Part shown: piece by piece, positions 1-14,425 of the stretch
How positions within the stretch are numbered: position 1 is the stretch's first letter
Layout: the number at the start of each line of letters is the position of its first letter
Source: Mycolicibacterium rhodesiae JS60
Lineage (GTDB): Bacteria; Actinomycetota; Actinomycetes; Mycobacteriales; Mycobacteriaceae
Assembly: GCA_000230935.2 (NCBI GenBank)
Contig: AGIQ01000002.1
Location: 186,001-250,000 of the forward strand
Reading direction: 5' to 3'
Length of the DNA stretch: 64,000 nucleotides
The notes under the pieces: model-generated
Databases searched by the model: none
What the model was told of the DNA's origin: nothing
The model's input: only the letters and a program-made list of their open reading frames with translations
Translations under genes and position numbers: made by a program

Positions 1-106
1 CATGGCTCCAGTGTGCCCCGCAGGACGATTTGGCCACGCAGGACAGTTCCGGCTACATTGATTGCGGTTTTCTTCAATCCATCAACTACTCAATCCGAGG
101 ATCGCG

Positions 107-484
107 GTGCCCTCCAGCTTCCCCGGCGGCGCCGATCGGCCGCTCTACGAAATCAAAGCGAACCTGTTCAAGGCACTCGCGCACCCGGCTCGCATCCGGA
201 TCCTCGAGATCCTGTCGGCCGGCGACGAACCCACCGCCGTCAGCGAGATCCTGGTCGCCACCGAGATCGAGCCGACGCTGTTGTCCCAGCACCTGGCAGT
301 CCTCAAACGCCACCACGTCGTGTCGGCCGAACGCGTCGGCAACGCCGTCTTCTACGAGCTCACCCACCCCTCCATCCGGGACCTGCTGGTGACTGCGCGC
401 AGTTTCCTGGCCGACATCCTCAAGGCCCGACACCAGCAGCTCGAGGCATTCGACGCACTCCCGCCGGTCGGAAATTCGCGATGA
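107..484 (+). CDS. ArsR/SmtB-family transcriptional regulator
   Basis: Winged-helix repressor of about 125 residues. The sequence shows a helix-turn-helix with the typical ArsR recognition helix (LLSQHLAVLKRHHVV) followed by a beta wing (ERVGNAVFYEL). I see no obvious cysteine metal-binding motif in the recognition helix, so the inducer may not be a thiophilic metal. The start is chosen at GTG 107 because a GAGG sequence lies six bases upstream; a TTG at 62 in the same frame would add 15 residues without a good ribosome site. The stop overlaps the start of the SulP gene (ATGA), so the two are translationally coupled and the regulator probably controls that transporter (inference). Confidence 0.85.
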   Translation: MPSSFPGGADRPLYEIKANLFKALAHPARIRILEILSAGDEPTAVSEILVATEIEPTLLSQHLAVLKRHHVVSAERVGNAVFYELTHPSIRDLLVTARSFLADILKARHQQLEAFDALPPVGNSR

Positions 485-2124
485 TCGCCACGGCGGCCGG
501 CCAGCTGTCGCGGCTGCTGCCCCGTCTCAGCGACTACACCGGCCTGCGCCGGTCGTGGCGTCGCGACATCCTCGCCGGCGTCACGGTCGGTGTGGTGGCA
601 CTTCCACTGGCGCTGGCGTTCGGCATCAGCTCGGGGGTCGGCGCGGCTGCCGGTTTGATCACCGCAGTGGTCGCGGGCCTGGTCGCCGCGGTGTTCGGCG
701 GCTCGCACGTCCAGGTGTCAGGGCCGACGGGCGCGATGGCGGTGGTGCTCGCTCCGATCGTGGCCCAGCACGGCATCGGCAGCATCGCACTGGTCACGGT
801 CCTGGCCGGGGTCATTGTGCTGGCGGCGGGCATCACCGGCCTCGGCCGCGCCGTGACGTTCATCCCGTGGCCCGTCATCGAGGGTTTCACGCTCGGTATC
901 GCGGCGATCATCTTCCTGCAGCAGGTGCCCGCCGCGTTCGGCGTCGCCGCCCCGGCCGGCGAGCGCACCCTGCCCGCGTCCTGGCGGGTCATCTCCCACG
1001 CCGACTGGACGTCGGCCTGGCGGACGCTGGCGATCGTCGGCCTGGTCGCCCTGCTCATGGTCGGCCTGCCGCGGCTGCGCCGGGGGATTCCCGAGTCGCT
1101 GACCGCAGTCGTCGCGGCCACTGTCATCGTGGTGACGTTCCACGTTCCGGTGGGCACGATCGGGAACCTCCCGTCGCATCTCCCGGCACCGCTCATGCCG
1201 CACGCTGACCCCGGCGCGCTGCGCACCCTGCTGGGCGCCGCGGTGGCCATCGCCGCGCTGGCCGCCATCGAATCGCTGCTGTCGGCGCGGGTAGCGGCCA
1301 CCATGTCGCCGACCGGCCCGTACGATCCCGACCGCGAACTCGTCGGGCAGGGTCTGGCGTCGATGGCGTCGGGGCTCTTCGGCGGCATGCCCGCCACTGG
1401 AGCGATCGCACGCACCGCGGTCAACGTCCGATCCGGTGCCCGGACCCGGCTATCGGCCATCGTGCACTCGGTGCTCCTACTCGGGGTGGTATATCTGGCC
1501 ACCGGGCCGGTAGCGGCAATTCCGTTGTCCGCCTTGGCCGGTGTGTTGATGGTGACGTCCTTTCGGATGATCTCGGCGGGCACCATCCGCAAGATCCTCC
1601 GCTCGACCCGCTCCGATGCCCTGGCGTTCGTACTCACCGCCGTGGTCACGGTGTGCTTCGACCTGATCGAGGCGGTGGAGATCGGAATCCTCATCGCGGC
1701 GTTCTTCGCGCTGCGCACGGTGGCGCGACGCAGCAGCGTGGTCCGCGAGGACCTGCCCGGCCCGCATCAGCCCGGCGATGAGCGGATCGCTCTATTGCGG
1801 TTGGACGGCGCAATGTTCTTCGGCGCGGCCGAGCGGCTGTCCACTGCGATCACCACACACCCCGACGTATCGGTCGTGATCATCCGCATGTCGCAACTCG
1901 GCATGCTGGACGCGACCGGCGCCCACACGCTGGCCGAGATCGCCGAAGATCTGGAGGCGCAAGGCATCACCGTCATCATCAAGGGAGTTCAGCCCGAGCA
2001 CATGGCGTTGCTTGCCAATATGGGCATCCTGGACGCCCTGCGCCACGAGAACCATCTGATCGATTCTCTCGACGACGCGATCGCACACGCGCGCTCACAC
2101 GTGTCGGGCGCTGTTTACCCGTAG
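481..2124 (+). CDS. SulP-family anion transporter with STAS domain
   Basis: Polytopic inner-membrane transporter of 547 residues. The N-terminal part has the SulP signature region (ILAGVTVGVVALPLALAFGISSG) and about ten hydrophobic segments. The last 110 or so residues form a cytoplasmic STAS domain (LRLDGAMFFGAAERL, then MSQLGMLDATGAHTLAEIAEDL). Family members carry sulfate, bicarbonate or other anions by proton or sodium coupling; the substrate cannot be read from sequence. The start is ATG 481, which overlaps the stop of the ArsR gene, giving a two-gene operon. Reading frames that extend further upstream run through the regulator gene and are not credible. Confidence 0.9.
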   Translation: MIATAAGQLSRLLPRLSDYTGLRRSWRRDILAGVTVGVVALPLALAFGISSGVGAAAGLITAVVAGLVAAVFGGSHVQVSGPTGAMAVVLAPIVAQHGIGSIALVTVLAGVIVLAAGITGLGRAVTFIPWPVIEGFTLGIAAIIFLQQVPAAFGVAAPAGERTLPASWRVISHADWTSAWRTLAIVGLVALLMVGLPRLRRGIPESLTAVVAATVIVVTFHVPVGTIGNLPSHLPAPLMPHADPGALRTLLGAAVAIAALAAIESLLSARVAATMSPTGPYDPDRELVGQGLASMASGLFGGMPATGAIARTAVNVRSGARTRLSAIVHSVLLLGVVYLATGPVAAIPLSALAGVLMVTSFRMISAGTIRKILRSTRSDALAFVLTAVVTVCFDLIEAVEIGILIAAFFALRTVARRSSVVREDLPGPHQPGDERIALLRLDGAMFFGAAERLSTAITTHPDVSVVIIRMSQLGMLDATGAHTLAEIAEDLEAQGITVIIKGVQPEHMALLANMGILDALRHENHLIDSLDDAIAHARSHVSGAVYP

Positions 2125-2148
2125 ACCCGCCCGGGTACAAAACCCCTC

Positions 2149-2421
2149 GTGTCGTCTTTCCAGTGGGTGATCACCTACCTCTGCATCGCAGCGGTGGTCA
2201 CCGCTGGCGCCATGGTGTTCGCCGCCTGGTCGCGCAAGACTGAGCAGTCGGCGCACACGGCCGGCATTCCCGCGCTTCTGGCCGGTGCGGTGTGGCCGCT
2301 GGTGCTGGCCGGACTTGTCCAATGGCTGCTGGTATACGTGATCGCCAAGCAGTTCCGGAAGCAGCCCCGAGGCACCAGCGAGGTCATCTACGACGGCCCG
2401 CCGAAAGTCACCGCAGCCTGA
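2149..2421 (+). CDS. small two-span membrane protein, function unknown
   Basis: A 90-residue protein starting with GTG 2149, 24 bases after the SulP stop. It has two hydrophobic segments (about residues 5-25 and 40-65) separated by a short polar loop with basic and acidic residues, and a polar C-terminal tail (KQFRKQPRGTSEV). No motif identifies a function. Its closeness to the transporter suggests cotranscription, but a direct role in anion transport is only a guess. Confidence 0.65.
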   Translation: MSSFQWVITYLCIAAVVTAGAMVFAAWSRKTEQSAHTAGIPALLAGAVWPLVLAGLVQWLLVYVIAKQFRKQPRGTSEVIYDGPPKVTAA

Positions 2422-2449
2422 GAGCCTGGATCAGACTAGGCTCGGCCCA

Positions 2450-3307
2450 GTGCAATTCGCCTTCAAAACCTCACCGCAGAACACCACGTGGTCCGACATG
2501 CTGGGGGTCTGGCAGGCTGCCGACGAGATCGACATCTACCACTCCGGCTGGACGTTCGACCACTTCTATCCGATCTTCTCCGACTCCACCGGCCCGTGTC
2601 TGGAGGGCTGGACGACGTTGACCGCGCTGGCCCAGGCGACCACCCGGCTGCGCTTGGGCAACCTGGTCACCGGAATCCACTACCGGCATCCCGCGGTGCT
2701 GGCGAACATGGCGGCTTCGGTCGACATCATCTCCGGCGGTCGCCTGGAGCTGCGCGTCGGCGCGGGGTGGAACGAGGAGGAATCCGGCGCGTACGGCATC
2801 GAGCTCGGCAGCATCAAGGAGCGCCTCGACCGCTTCGAAGAGGGCGTCCAGGTGCTCATCGGCCTGCTCAGCCAGGAGACCACCACCTTCGCCGGGGCCT
2901 ACTACCAGCTCGACAACGCGCGCAACGAGCCCAAGGGGCCGCAGCGGCCGCACCCGCCGATCTGCATCGGCGGCAGCGGGGAAAAGCGGACGTTGCGCAT
3001 CGTCGCCAAGTTCGCCCAGCACTGGAACTTCGCCGGCGGTACTCCCGAGGAGTTCGCCCATAAGCGCGACGTGCTGGCCTCCCATTGCGCCGACATCGGC
3101 CGCGACCCGAGCGAGATCATGCTGTCGGCCCACGTCCGGCTGAGCGAGGACCACGACTACGCGAAGGCGATAGACGAAGCCGCGGCGCTGGCCGCCGTGG
3201 GGCTGGATCTTGCGATCGTCTACCTACCGCCGCCGCACACTCCGGCAGTGCTGGAACCGCTCGCCGACGCGATCCGCGATTCGGGGCTGACCGACACCAT
3301 CGCCTGA
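2450..3307 (+). CDS. LLM class F420-dependent oxidoreductase
   Basis: Luciferase-like monooxygenase fold, 285 residues, cytoplasmic. Typical family motifs are visible: LGNLVTGIHYRHPAVLANMAAS near residue 70, SGGRLELRVGAGWNEEE near residue 100, and IGGSGEKRTLRIVAKFAQHWN near residue 175. Mycobacterial members of this subgroup usually use reduced cofactor F420 rather than FMNH2; that is family knowledge, and the substrate is unknown. The start is GTG 2450, 28 bases after the small membrane protein. Confidence 0.85.
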   Translation: MQFAFKTSPQNTTWSDMLGVWQAADEIDIYHSGWTFDHFYPIFSDSTGPCLEGWTTLTALAQATTRLRLGNLVTGIHYRHPAVLANMAASVDIISGGRLELRVGAGWNEEESGAYGIELGSIKERLDRFEEGVQVLIGLLSQETTTFAGAYYQLDNARNEPKGPQRPHPPICIGGSGEKRTLRIVAKFAQHWNFAGGTPEEFAHKRDVLASHCADIGRDPSEIMLSAHVRLSEDHDYAKAIDEAAALAAVGLDLAIVYLPPPHTPAVLEPLADAIRDSGLTDTIA

Positions 3308-3412
3308 TCTCTGGCTGCAGTTCGCAAAGTTCTTCACAGTTAGGGTGCGCGATGCGCCGCCGATGCGCCATCATCAACTCGCCACCACGGCGACGCTGGG
3401 GAAATCGGGGAG

Positions 3413-6400
3413 ATGGTCGGCGCGGGCGAGGAATCCGTCAATACGTGTGGGTCGTGCGGTAACGACCTTCGCGCCAGAGCGCAGTTCTGCGACGTGTGCG
3501 GCTCGGCTGTGGTCTGGCAGTCGGTACGAGGCGAATACAAACAGGTGACCGTCCTGTTCGCCGATGTTGTCGGTTCCATGCGACTGGCGGCCTCATTGCG
3601 TCCCGAGCAGCTCCAAGCGGTGATGCACGAGTTGTTCAACCGCACCGCGGCTGTCATCCAACGCTTCCAGGGCACCGTCGCAATGTTCACCGGTGACGGT
3701 CTGATGGCGCTGTTCGGCGCGCCCCTGGCCCTGGAAGACCACGCGCTGCGTGCCTGCATCTCCGCTCTGGAGATCCAATCGGTCACCAAGCAGTTCGCTG
3801 CGGAGCTGCTTCGCGCCGACGGTATCGACCTGAAGCTTCGGATCGGACTCAACTCGGGTGAGGTGGTGGCGGGCGAAGTCGGTTCGGGCCGCGGCACCTA
3901 TACCGCTGTCGGCCACCCGGTCGGGATGGCTCAGCGGATGGAGAGCGCAGCACCACCGGACGGTGTTCTCTGCTCCGAGTCGACAGCTCGCCTGGTCGAA
4001 GGATCGGCCACATTGGGGCCACTGACCAACGTCCGCATCAAGGGCTCCGACGAACCGGTCCCCGCCGCACAGCTGCTCGAAGTGCGGCTGGATCGAATGG
4101 TGTTGGGCCGCAGCGAGAGTCAACTCGTCGGACGCGATGTCGAGTTCGGTGATCTCACCGGCATGTTCGACGCGGGCCAGGGCGGCACGGTGCGCGTCGT
4201 CGGAGCACCCGGGCTGGGCAAGACCTTACTAACGCACCAGTTCGCGGAACACGCGGCGGCCCGCGACGCCAGAGTCGTGGTTGCGCGTTGCGAAGCCCAC
4301 ACCACCGGAGTCGCGTTCCGGGCACTGGCACGCACTTTACGGGCGCTCTTCGACGTCGACGGCCTGGCTCCGTCGGAAGCGCGTGCCCGGGTCGCCGCGC
4401 ACTGTGATGCATTGCCCTCTGAATCGACCGACATCCCAATGCTTTTCGACGCGATGGGCATCGCAGAAGGTGATGCTCCGCCGCAATTCAGTGTCGACGG
4501 CCGTCGACACCGGCTGGTGGAGATGATGACCGGCGTGGTACGCGCCCAAGGCCGGCGCACCGTCTTCGTCCTGGAGGACGCACATTGGATCGACGGCCCC
4601 AGCGATGACGTGATCGCTGCCTTCGCGACCGCCGTCGCCGAGACCGGCGCCATGTTCGTCACGACATATCGGCCCGAGTTTCGCGGCGCCCTGCACCGGA
4701 GTTCGACCCACACCATCGAATTGGGCACTCTCTCGACCGCGGCCGCCGAACAGGCAGTGGCCCAGATACTGGGCAACGACCCGTCGACCGTGCAGCTCGG
4801 TCAACAAATCGCGCAGGCCGCTGCCGGCAATCCCTTCTTCGCCGAAGAAATCGTCCGCGACCTCGCGGGCCGCGGGGTGCTCAAGGGAAATCGCGGCGGC
4901 TACCGAGTGTCCGGAACGGTCGACCACATCTTTGTGCCGGCGACGGTCCAAGCGGTTCTGGCGGCGCGGATCGATCGACTTCGTCCCGAGACGAAGTCGA
5001 TCCTCAACGCCGCGGCCGTGATCGGCTCGCGATTCGACGTCGACACATTGCAGACGGTCCAGCCGCAGACCACAGCCAACTCGATGGCAGAGCTGGTTGC
5101 GGCCCAACTGATCGACCAGACGGAGTTCGTTCCCGCACAACGCTTCTGCTTTCACCATCCACTGGTCCGCACAGTGGCCTACGACTCGCAGCTGCATGCC
5201 ACCCGAGCCCGCACGCACAACGCGGTGGCCGAGGCGATCCAGCGGCGGCCGAGTTTCTCAGACGAGAGCGCCGCCATGGTCGCAGCACATTTGGAGGCCG
5301 CCGGCCAGCGCTCGGATGCCTACCTGTGGCGCATGCGTGCGGCCGCATGGCTTCGCCCCAGGGATCTTGCCGCCGCGCGGTCCCAGTGGGACAGCGCACG
5401 CCGGATCGCGGATGGATTGCCCGACAGCGATTCAGAGACGCTGCAGAGGCGCATCTCGCCACGAACAATGCTCGTCTCGACCACCCTGTACGTCCGCGAC
5501 GAGTTCGCCACGGACGACACCTATCGAGAACTCCGCGAGCTGGCGATGCGAACCGGGGACACAACGTCGTTGGCGGTCGGGATGGCTGGGCGAATTTTCT
5601 CGATGTCGGTCAACGACAGTCGGGCCTCGGATGCCAAGCCGTTGGCGTCCGAGCTCTACGTCTTGTCCACCGAGATCCGTTGCGATGCAGCGACCAAGGC
5701 GCTGATGCTGAACTCTGTAGCGTTCACCGAGTTCGCCAACGGGGAGTTCCGCTCTGCGCGCGCGGTCGCGGAGGAGATCCTCCGCTTGGCACCCGAGTGT
5801 CCGGTGACCGAGATCGCACCCGCGCAGGCGCTTCTCGGACTGGTTCAGACATGCTTGGGCGACGTAACGCCCGGCCTGCGCAACCTCCGGGTCGCGCTCG
5901 AACGGGTACGTTCGCTCCACCCCGTGATCGTGGCTTCGGTGCAACTGTATTCGGCGCTGGTCGCGGCATTGGGCCTCGTCGACCCCGGTGAGCTGCTCAG
6001 CGATGCCCACGAGGCCTGGCAACGCGCCGAGTCGTTCGGCGATATCTGCGGGACGGTCATGGCGGGCTGGACCTACGGCACGATTCTGTTGCGCACGTCA
6101 GATCCACGCGACGAGGAGGCCCGCGGTCTTCTCCGACGCGCGCGGGCCACGGCCGACGAGCATCGATTGGGCGCGTGCTCCCTGGCCACGATCTCGACCG
6201 ATCTCGCACTCGATGCGGCGCGCAACGGTCACCTCGAGGACGCGATCAGGGAACTGCGCGCGAGCTTCGAACGGTTCTTGTCCGGCTTCCCCACGTTCGC
6301 GGCCTTCCCCGGCGAGGCGCTGGTCGAGTTATTGGTCACGCGCGGGTCACCAGGGGACCTCGTCGAGGCGGACCAGGTTCTTGCTCGTTGGCATGAATGC

Positions 6401-6598
6401 GGATTCGACATCCCCAGCCTGCGACTCTGGTCGTCACGAGCGCAGGCGCTCATCGCCCGGGCACATGGAGACACCACCGCCTACCACCGCTGCGCCGGCG
6501 ACTATCTCGCGCTCTGCGAACAGCTGAGCGCCATCGGCAGGCTCGACGATGCCCAGCGCCTCGCCGCCGAGGCCGGCGTGAAGACGGCGCCACGGTAA
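3413..6598 (+). CDS. adenylate-cyclase-like / AAA ATPase / TPR regulator with degenerate cyclase site
   Basis: Large cytoplasmic signalling protein of 1061 residues. Order of parts: a zinc ribbon (Cys12, 15, 26, 29), a class III cyclase domain (about 40-220), an AAA-type ATPase (Walker A GAPGLGKT, Walker B VFVLEDAHWID) and a long TPR-like helical C-terminus, as in MalT/LuxR-like STAND proteins. The two metal aspartates are present (Asp51 in FADVVGS and Asp95 in FTGDG). The usual adenine-selecting Lys is Met91, the adenine Asp is Thr (YTAVG), and the transition-state Asn is Gly (PVGMAQRM). Cyclase activity is therefore doubtful and the domain may be a sensor. A paralogue with the same architecture lies at 36276-39476. 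Only five bases separate it from the glycosyltransferase gene, so the two may be cotranscribed. Confidence 0.88.
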   Translation: MVGAGEESVNTCGSCGNDLRARAQFCDVCGSAVVWQSVRGEYKQVTVLFADVVGSMRLAASLRPEQLQAVMHELFNRTAAVIQRFQGTVAMFTGDGLMALFGAPLALEDHALRACISALEIQSVTKQFAAELLRADGIDLKLRIGLNSGEVVAGEVGSGRGTYTAVGHPVGMAQRMESAAPPDGVLCSESTARLVEGSATLGPLTNVRIKGSDEPVPAAQLLEVRLDRMVLGRSESQLVGRDVEFGDLTGMFDAGQGGTVRVVGAPGLGKTLLTHQFAEHAAARDARVVVARCEAHTTGVAFRALARTLRALFDVDGLAPSEARARVAAHCDALPSESTDIPMLFDAMGIAEGDAPPQFSVDGRRHRLVEMMTGVVRAQGRRTVFVLEDAHWIDGPSDDVIAAFATAVAETGAMFVTTYRPEFRGALHRSSTHTIELGTLSTAAAEQAVAQILGNDPSTVQLGQQIAQAAAGNPFFAEEIVRDLAGRGVLKGNRGGYRVSGTVDHIFVPATVQAVLAARIDRLRPETKSILNAAAVIGSRFDVDTLQTVQPQTTANSMAELVAAQLIDQTEFVPAQRFCFHHPLVRTVAYDSQLHATRARTHNAVAEAIQRRPSFSDESAAMVAAHLEAAGQRSDAYLWRMRAAAWLRPRDLAAARSQWDSARRIADGLPDSDSETLQRRISPRTMLVSTTLYVRDEFATDDTYRELRELAMRTGDTTSLAVGMAGRIFSMSVNDSRASDAKPLASELYVLSTEIRCDAATKALMLNSVAFTEFANGEFRSARAVAEEILRLAPECPVTEIAPAQALLGLVQTCLGDVTPGLRNLRVALERVRSLHPVIVASVQLYSALVAALGLVDPGELLSDAHEAWQRAESFGDICGTVMAGWTYGTILLRTSDPRDEEARGLLRRARATADEHRLGACSLATISTDLALDAARNGHLEDAIRELRASFERFLSGFPTFAAFPGEALVELLVTRGSPGDLVEADQVLARWHECGFDIPSLRLWSSRAQALIARAHGDTTAYHRCAGDYLALCEQLSAIGRLDDAQRLAAEAGVKTAPR

Positions 6599-6603
6599 CC
6601 GCG

Positions 6604-7848
6604 ATGGCGAAAATCCTGGCCTACACCTCCCCGGCACTCGGTCACATGCTGCCGATCAGCTCGCTGCTGACGGAGTTGGCCAGCCGGGGGCACCGGATCC
6701 ATCTGCGGACGCTTTCCACCGCAGTGGAGATGGCAACGCAGTTCGGATTCGAGGCGTCGGCGATCGATCCGCGCATCGAGGCGATCGAACTCGACGACTG
6801 GCAGGCGGCCAATCCGCGTTCGGCACTGCGACTGGGGGTTCAGGCATTCGGCCGGCGGGCAGGCTACGAGGTCGCCGACCTGGCCGGTGCCGTTGCCGAA
6901 TTCGGTCCGGACGCCCTGGTGATCGACGTCAATTGCTGGGGCGCCTTGAGTGCGGCCGAGGCCGGCCCCATTCCATGGACCTGCTTCACGCCCTACACCC
7001 CTGCGCTGCGCTCACCGGGTGTTCCGCCCTTCGGTCTCGGCTTGCGGCCACTTCCCGGGATCCTCGGCAGGGCACGGGACGCAGCGGTCGAGGCGGTGGT
7101 CACGCGTTCCCTCGAGCGGATCATGCTGCCGCCGATCAACTCGGTCCGGCATGGCGTCGGTCTGGCCCCGGTCGACTCGATGGACGAGTTTCTTCGCCGT
7201 GCCCCCTTCACGCTTGTCGCCAGCGGCAAGCCCTTTCAATATCCGCAGACGCAGTGGGGCCCCGGTGTGCAGATGATCGGGCCGTGTGTCTTTGACCCGC
7301 AGCCGGAAGCGGCTCCCGACTGGCTTACGGCGATCGAACGCCCGATCGTGCTGGTGACCACCTCGTCGGAGAAGCAGGACGATGTCGTTCTCGTCCAGAC
7401 GGCGATCGCCGCACTCGCCGGGGAGCCCGTACACGTCGTGGCCACGATGCCGGCCGGCGGCGCCGACGAGGTGGCGGCCGGGCCACACGTGACGGTCTGC
7501 GAATTCATCTCCCACAGCCGGGTTCTCGAGCGGGCTGTCTGTGCGGTAACCCACGGCGGCATGGGCGCGACGCAGAAGGCTCTGGCCTTCGGCGTGCCCG
7601 TGTGCGTCGTGCCGTTCGGCCGGGACCAACTCGAGGTCGCCCGGCGGGTCCAGGTGGCGCGCTGCGGGACGCGTCTGGCAGCAGGAAAGCTGTCGCCACC
7701 GCGTCTGCGGCGGAAGATCCGGCAAGCCATGGAGATGACGGCCGGCGTCGAGAAGGTGGCAGAAGGATTCGTCAATACCGGAGGGGCCCCACGCGGGGCC
7801 GACCTCGTCGAACGCGAGCTGCTCGGGCGCACTGGGAATGCGACGTGA
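6604..7848 (+). CDS. GT1-family glycosyltransferase (MGT/UGT type)
   Basis: A 414-residue GT-B fold enzyme that transfers a sugar from a nucleotide sugar to a small lipophilic acceptor. The N-terminal acceptor domain starts with LAYTSPALGHMLPISSLLTEL, where His16 occupies the place of the usual catalytic base. The C-terminal donor domain has CEFISHSRVLERAVCAVTHGG followed by MGATQKALAFGVPVCVVPFGRDQ, typical of macrolide and UDP-glycosyltransferase-like proteins. The start is ATG 6604, five bases after the cyclase-AAA gene. Acceptor unknown; candidates include glycolipids, phenolics or xenobiotics. Confidence 0.85.
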   Translation: MAKILAYTSPALGHMLPISSLLTELASRGHRIHLRTLSTAVEMATQFGFEASAIDPRIEAIELDDWQAANPRSALRLGVQAFGRRAGYEVADLAGAVAEFGPDALVIDVNCWGALSAAEAGPIPWTCFTPYTPALRSPGVPPFGLGLRPLPGILGRARDAAVEAVVTRSLERIMLPPINSVRHGVGLAPVDSMDEFLRRAPFTLVASGKPFQYPQTQWGPGVQMIGPCVFDPQPEAAPDWLTAIERPIVLVTTSSEKQDDVVLVQTAIAALAGEPVHVVATMPAGGADEVAAGPHVTVCEFISHSRVLERAVCAVTHGGMGATQKALAFGVPVCVVPFGRDQLEVARRVQVARCGTRLAAGKLSPPRLRRKIRQAMEMTAGVEKVAEGFVNTGGAPRGADLVERELLGRTGNAT

Positions 7849-7922
7849 TCCGGGTTTGTAGATAACAGCTTGGTAACGACGGGCAAAGCTGAATCGGCGC
7901 CAAGCGCGCCGGAAATCAGTTG

Positions 7923-8063
7923 CTAGAACCCGTAGTGCAGGAGTTCGGCGCGAGTGACCAGGCGCTCGTGCTTGGCCGGGAACTCGCGGCTCTTCACCGG
8001 GTGGCGGAAGAAGGACCAGGCGATACGCCCGACCCGCGTGCGAGATATCGGGTTGAGGTACAC
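7923..8063 (-). CDS. 46-residue basic protein, function unknown
   Basis: A short gene in what would otherwise be a 390-base gap. It starts at GTG 8063 with AGGAG eight bases upstream, and ends at a TAG at 7923. The product is basic, with the segments YLNPISRTRVGRIAWSFF and HPVKSREFPAKHERLVTRAE. It has one short amphipathic or hydrophobic stretch (IAWSFF) but no membrane span. An alternative GTG at 8072 overlaps the ribosome site and is less likely. Support is the ribosome site, a plausible upstream promoter, and a GC-rich third-position bias in this frame. I do not recognise a family. It lies downstream of gltD on the same strand. Confidence 0.6.
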   Translation of the reverse strand: MYLNPISRTRVGRIAWSFFRHPVKSREFPAKHERLVTRAELLHYGF

Positions 8064-8132
8064 AAGGATCACTCCTGTGGTCGAATCTCGGTCTTACCGG
8101 GTCGCCACTTTACCGCAGCACCCGCTCCAGCA

Positions 8133-8162
8133 ATTAGACACAGATCACACCGCAAATCGCAA
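8133..8162 (-). promoter_or_regulatory. possible promoter of the 46-residue gene
   Basis: On the minus strand TTGCGA (8157-8162) and TCTAAT (8133-8138) lie 18 bases apart, close to a SigA-type -35/-10 pair. Transcription would start near 8126, about 60 bases before the GTG start. This is pattern matching only. Confidence 0.3.
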
Positions 8163-8200
8163 TAGGCGCGCCGGTAAATAATCCGATGATTCGCATGTGG

Positions 8201-8230
8201 CAGCAGTGACTGCTGAGATCCGAACGGATC
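8201..8230 (-). terminator. paired palindromes downstream of gltD
   Basis: Two adjacent dyads: CAGCAGTGACTGCTG (8201-8215, seven-base arms) and GATCCGAACGGATC (8217-8230, six-base arms with an AA loop). They lie directly after the gltD stop in the direction of transcription. There is no long U tract, so they may be a terminator or an RNA-processing stem. Confidence 0.35.
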
Positions 8231-8238
8231 GGGTCCGC

Positions 8239-9700
8239 TCAGCGCTGCGGAGCGGCCGTCGGCTTGATCGGCGCCGGCAATGCGGAGTGCCCCATCAGGT
8301 AGCGGTCGACGCCTGCGGCCGCGGCGCGGCCCTCGGCGATCGCCCACACGATCAGCGATTGGCCCCGGCCCATGTCGCCGGCGACGAAGACGCCCGGCAC
8401 CGAGGTGGCGAAGTTCTTGTCGCGGCTGACGTTGCCGCGCTCGTTGAGCTCGACACCCAAGTCGGTGAGCAGGCCCGGCTTCTCCGGTCCGACGAAGCCC
8501 ATCGCCAGCAGCACCAGGTCGGCCTCGAGCTCGAAATCGGTGCCGTCCACCTTTTCGAACTTCCCGTTCTTCATCACCACTTCGTGTGCACGCAGCCCGG
8601 TGACCTTGCCGTCGGAACCGATGAACTTCTCGGTGTTCACCGCGAACAGGCGCTCGCCACCCTCTTCGTGTGCCGAGGCCACCCGGAACATCAGCGGGTA
8701 CGTCGGCCAGGGGGTCGAGTCGGCCCGGGTCTCCGGCGGGCGCGGCATGATCTCGAACTGGTGGACGCTCACCGCACCCTGCCGGTGGGCGGTGCCGAGG
8801 CAGTCGGCGCCGGTGTCGCCGCCACCGATGATGACGACCTTCTTGCCCTTGGCGGTGATCGGCGGCTCGCCGTCCTCGTCGACCACCGGATCACCCTGCT
8901 GGACCTTGTTGGCCCACGGCAGGTACTCCATGGCCTGGTGGATGCCGTCGAGCTCGCGTCCGGGAACCGGCAGGTCGCGCCAATCGGTCGCACCCCCGCT
9001 GAGCACCACGGCGTCGTAGTTGAGCCGCAGCTGAGCGACCGTGAGGTCGACGCCGACATTGACTCCGGTGCGGAACTGCGTGCCCTCGGCCTCCATCTGC
9101 TCGAGCCGGCGGTCGATGTGGCGCTTCTCCATCTTGAACTCGGGGATGCCGTAGCGCAGCAGGCCGCCGATGCGGTCGGCGCGCTCGAAGACCGTCACCT
9201 GGTGCCCGGCCCTGGTCAGCTGTTGCGCGGCCGCTAGGCCCGCGGGACCCGACCCGACGACCGCGACCTTCTTGCCGGTCATCTTGTCCGGCATCATCGG
9301 CACGACCCAGCCCTCGGCGAAGGCATTGTCGATGATCTCGACCTCGACCTGCTTGATGGTCACCGGATCCTGGTTGATGCCCAGCACACAGGAGGCCTCG
9401 CACGGCGCGGGGCAGAGCCTGCCGGTGAACTCCGGGAAGTTGTTGGTGGCGTGCAACCGCTCGATCGCGTCGCGCCACCTGTCCCGGTAAACCAAATCGT
9501 TCCACTCGGGAATCAGATTCCCCAGCGGGCAACCGTTGTGGCAGAACGGGATACCGCAATCCATGCAGCGCGAGGCCTGGGCCTCGAGGGTCTCGTGGGA
9601 GAAGTCTTCTTCGTAGACCTCTTTCCAGTCCTTCAGCCGCAGGTCGACCGGCCGGCGCGCCGGCGTCTCACGGTGGGTGTACTTCAGGAAACCGCGCGGA

Positions 9701-9708
<8 letters not shown>
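8239..9708 (-). CDS. gltD: glutamate synthase (NADPH), small subunit
   Basis: The beta subunit of GOGAT, 489 residues, which takes electrons from NADPH through FAD to the large subunit for reductive conversion of 2-oxoglutarate and glutamine to two glutamates. The N-terminal part has two 4Fe-4S cysteine clusters ([17 protein letters not shown] near residue 48 and [12 protein letters not shown] near residue 97). Two dinucleotide folds follow: [17 protein letters not shown] for FAD and [15 protein letters not shown] for NADPH. Length matches the family. The start ATG 9708 overlaps the end of gltB by eight bases, so the two subunits are translationally coupled. Confidence 0.97.
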
Positions 9709-14299
<4,591 letters not shown>

Positions 14300-14425
14300 T
14301 CGCACCTGACCCTTCACAAGCTTCTGTTGCGCGGTGGTTCGTCGACTTCACCGCGCCCCGCCAGGGATTCCTCCGTGCGTCACTGAACGGGGCTCCACTG
14401 TGGTGTCAACAAGTCGTAAAACGAT

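Noticed and set aside
1..106. Divergent gene starting at the window edge (CAT at 1-3)
   Set aside because: Only one codon is inside the window; nothing can be supported.
13..480. Upstream extension of the SulP frame
   Set aside because: It runs through the ArsR gene in another frame with Arg/Pro-rich shadow composition; SulP homology begins just after ATG 481.
534..1718. Minus-strand open frame over the SulP gene
   Set aside because: Antisense shadow of a certain transporter gene; composition is Ala/Thr/Arg-rich without any motif.
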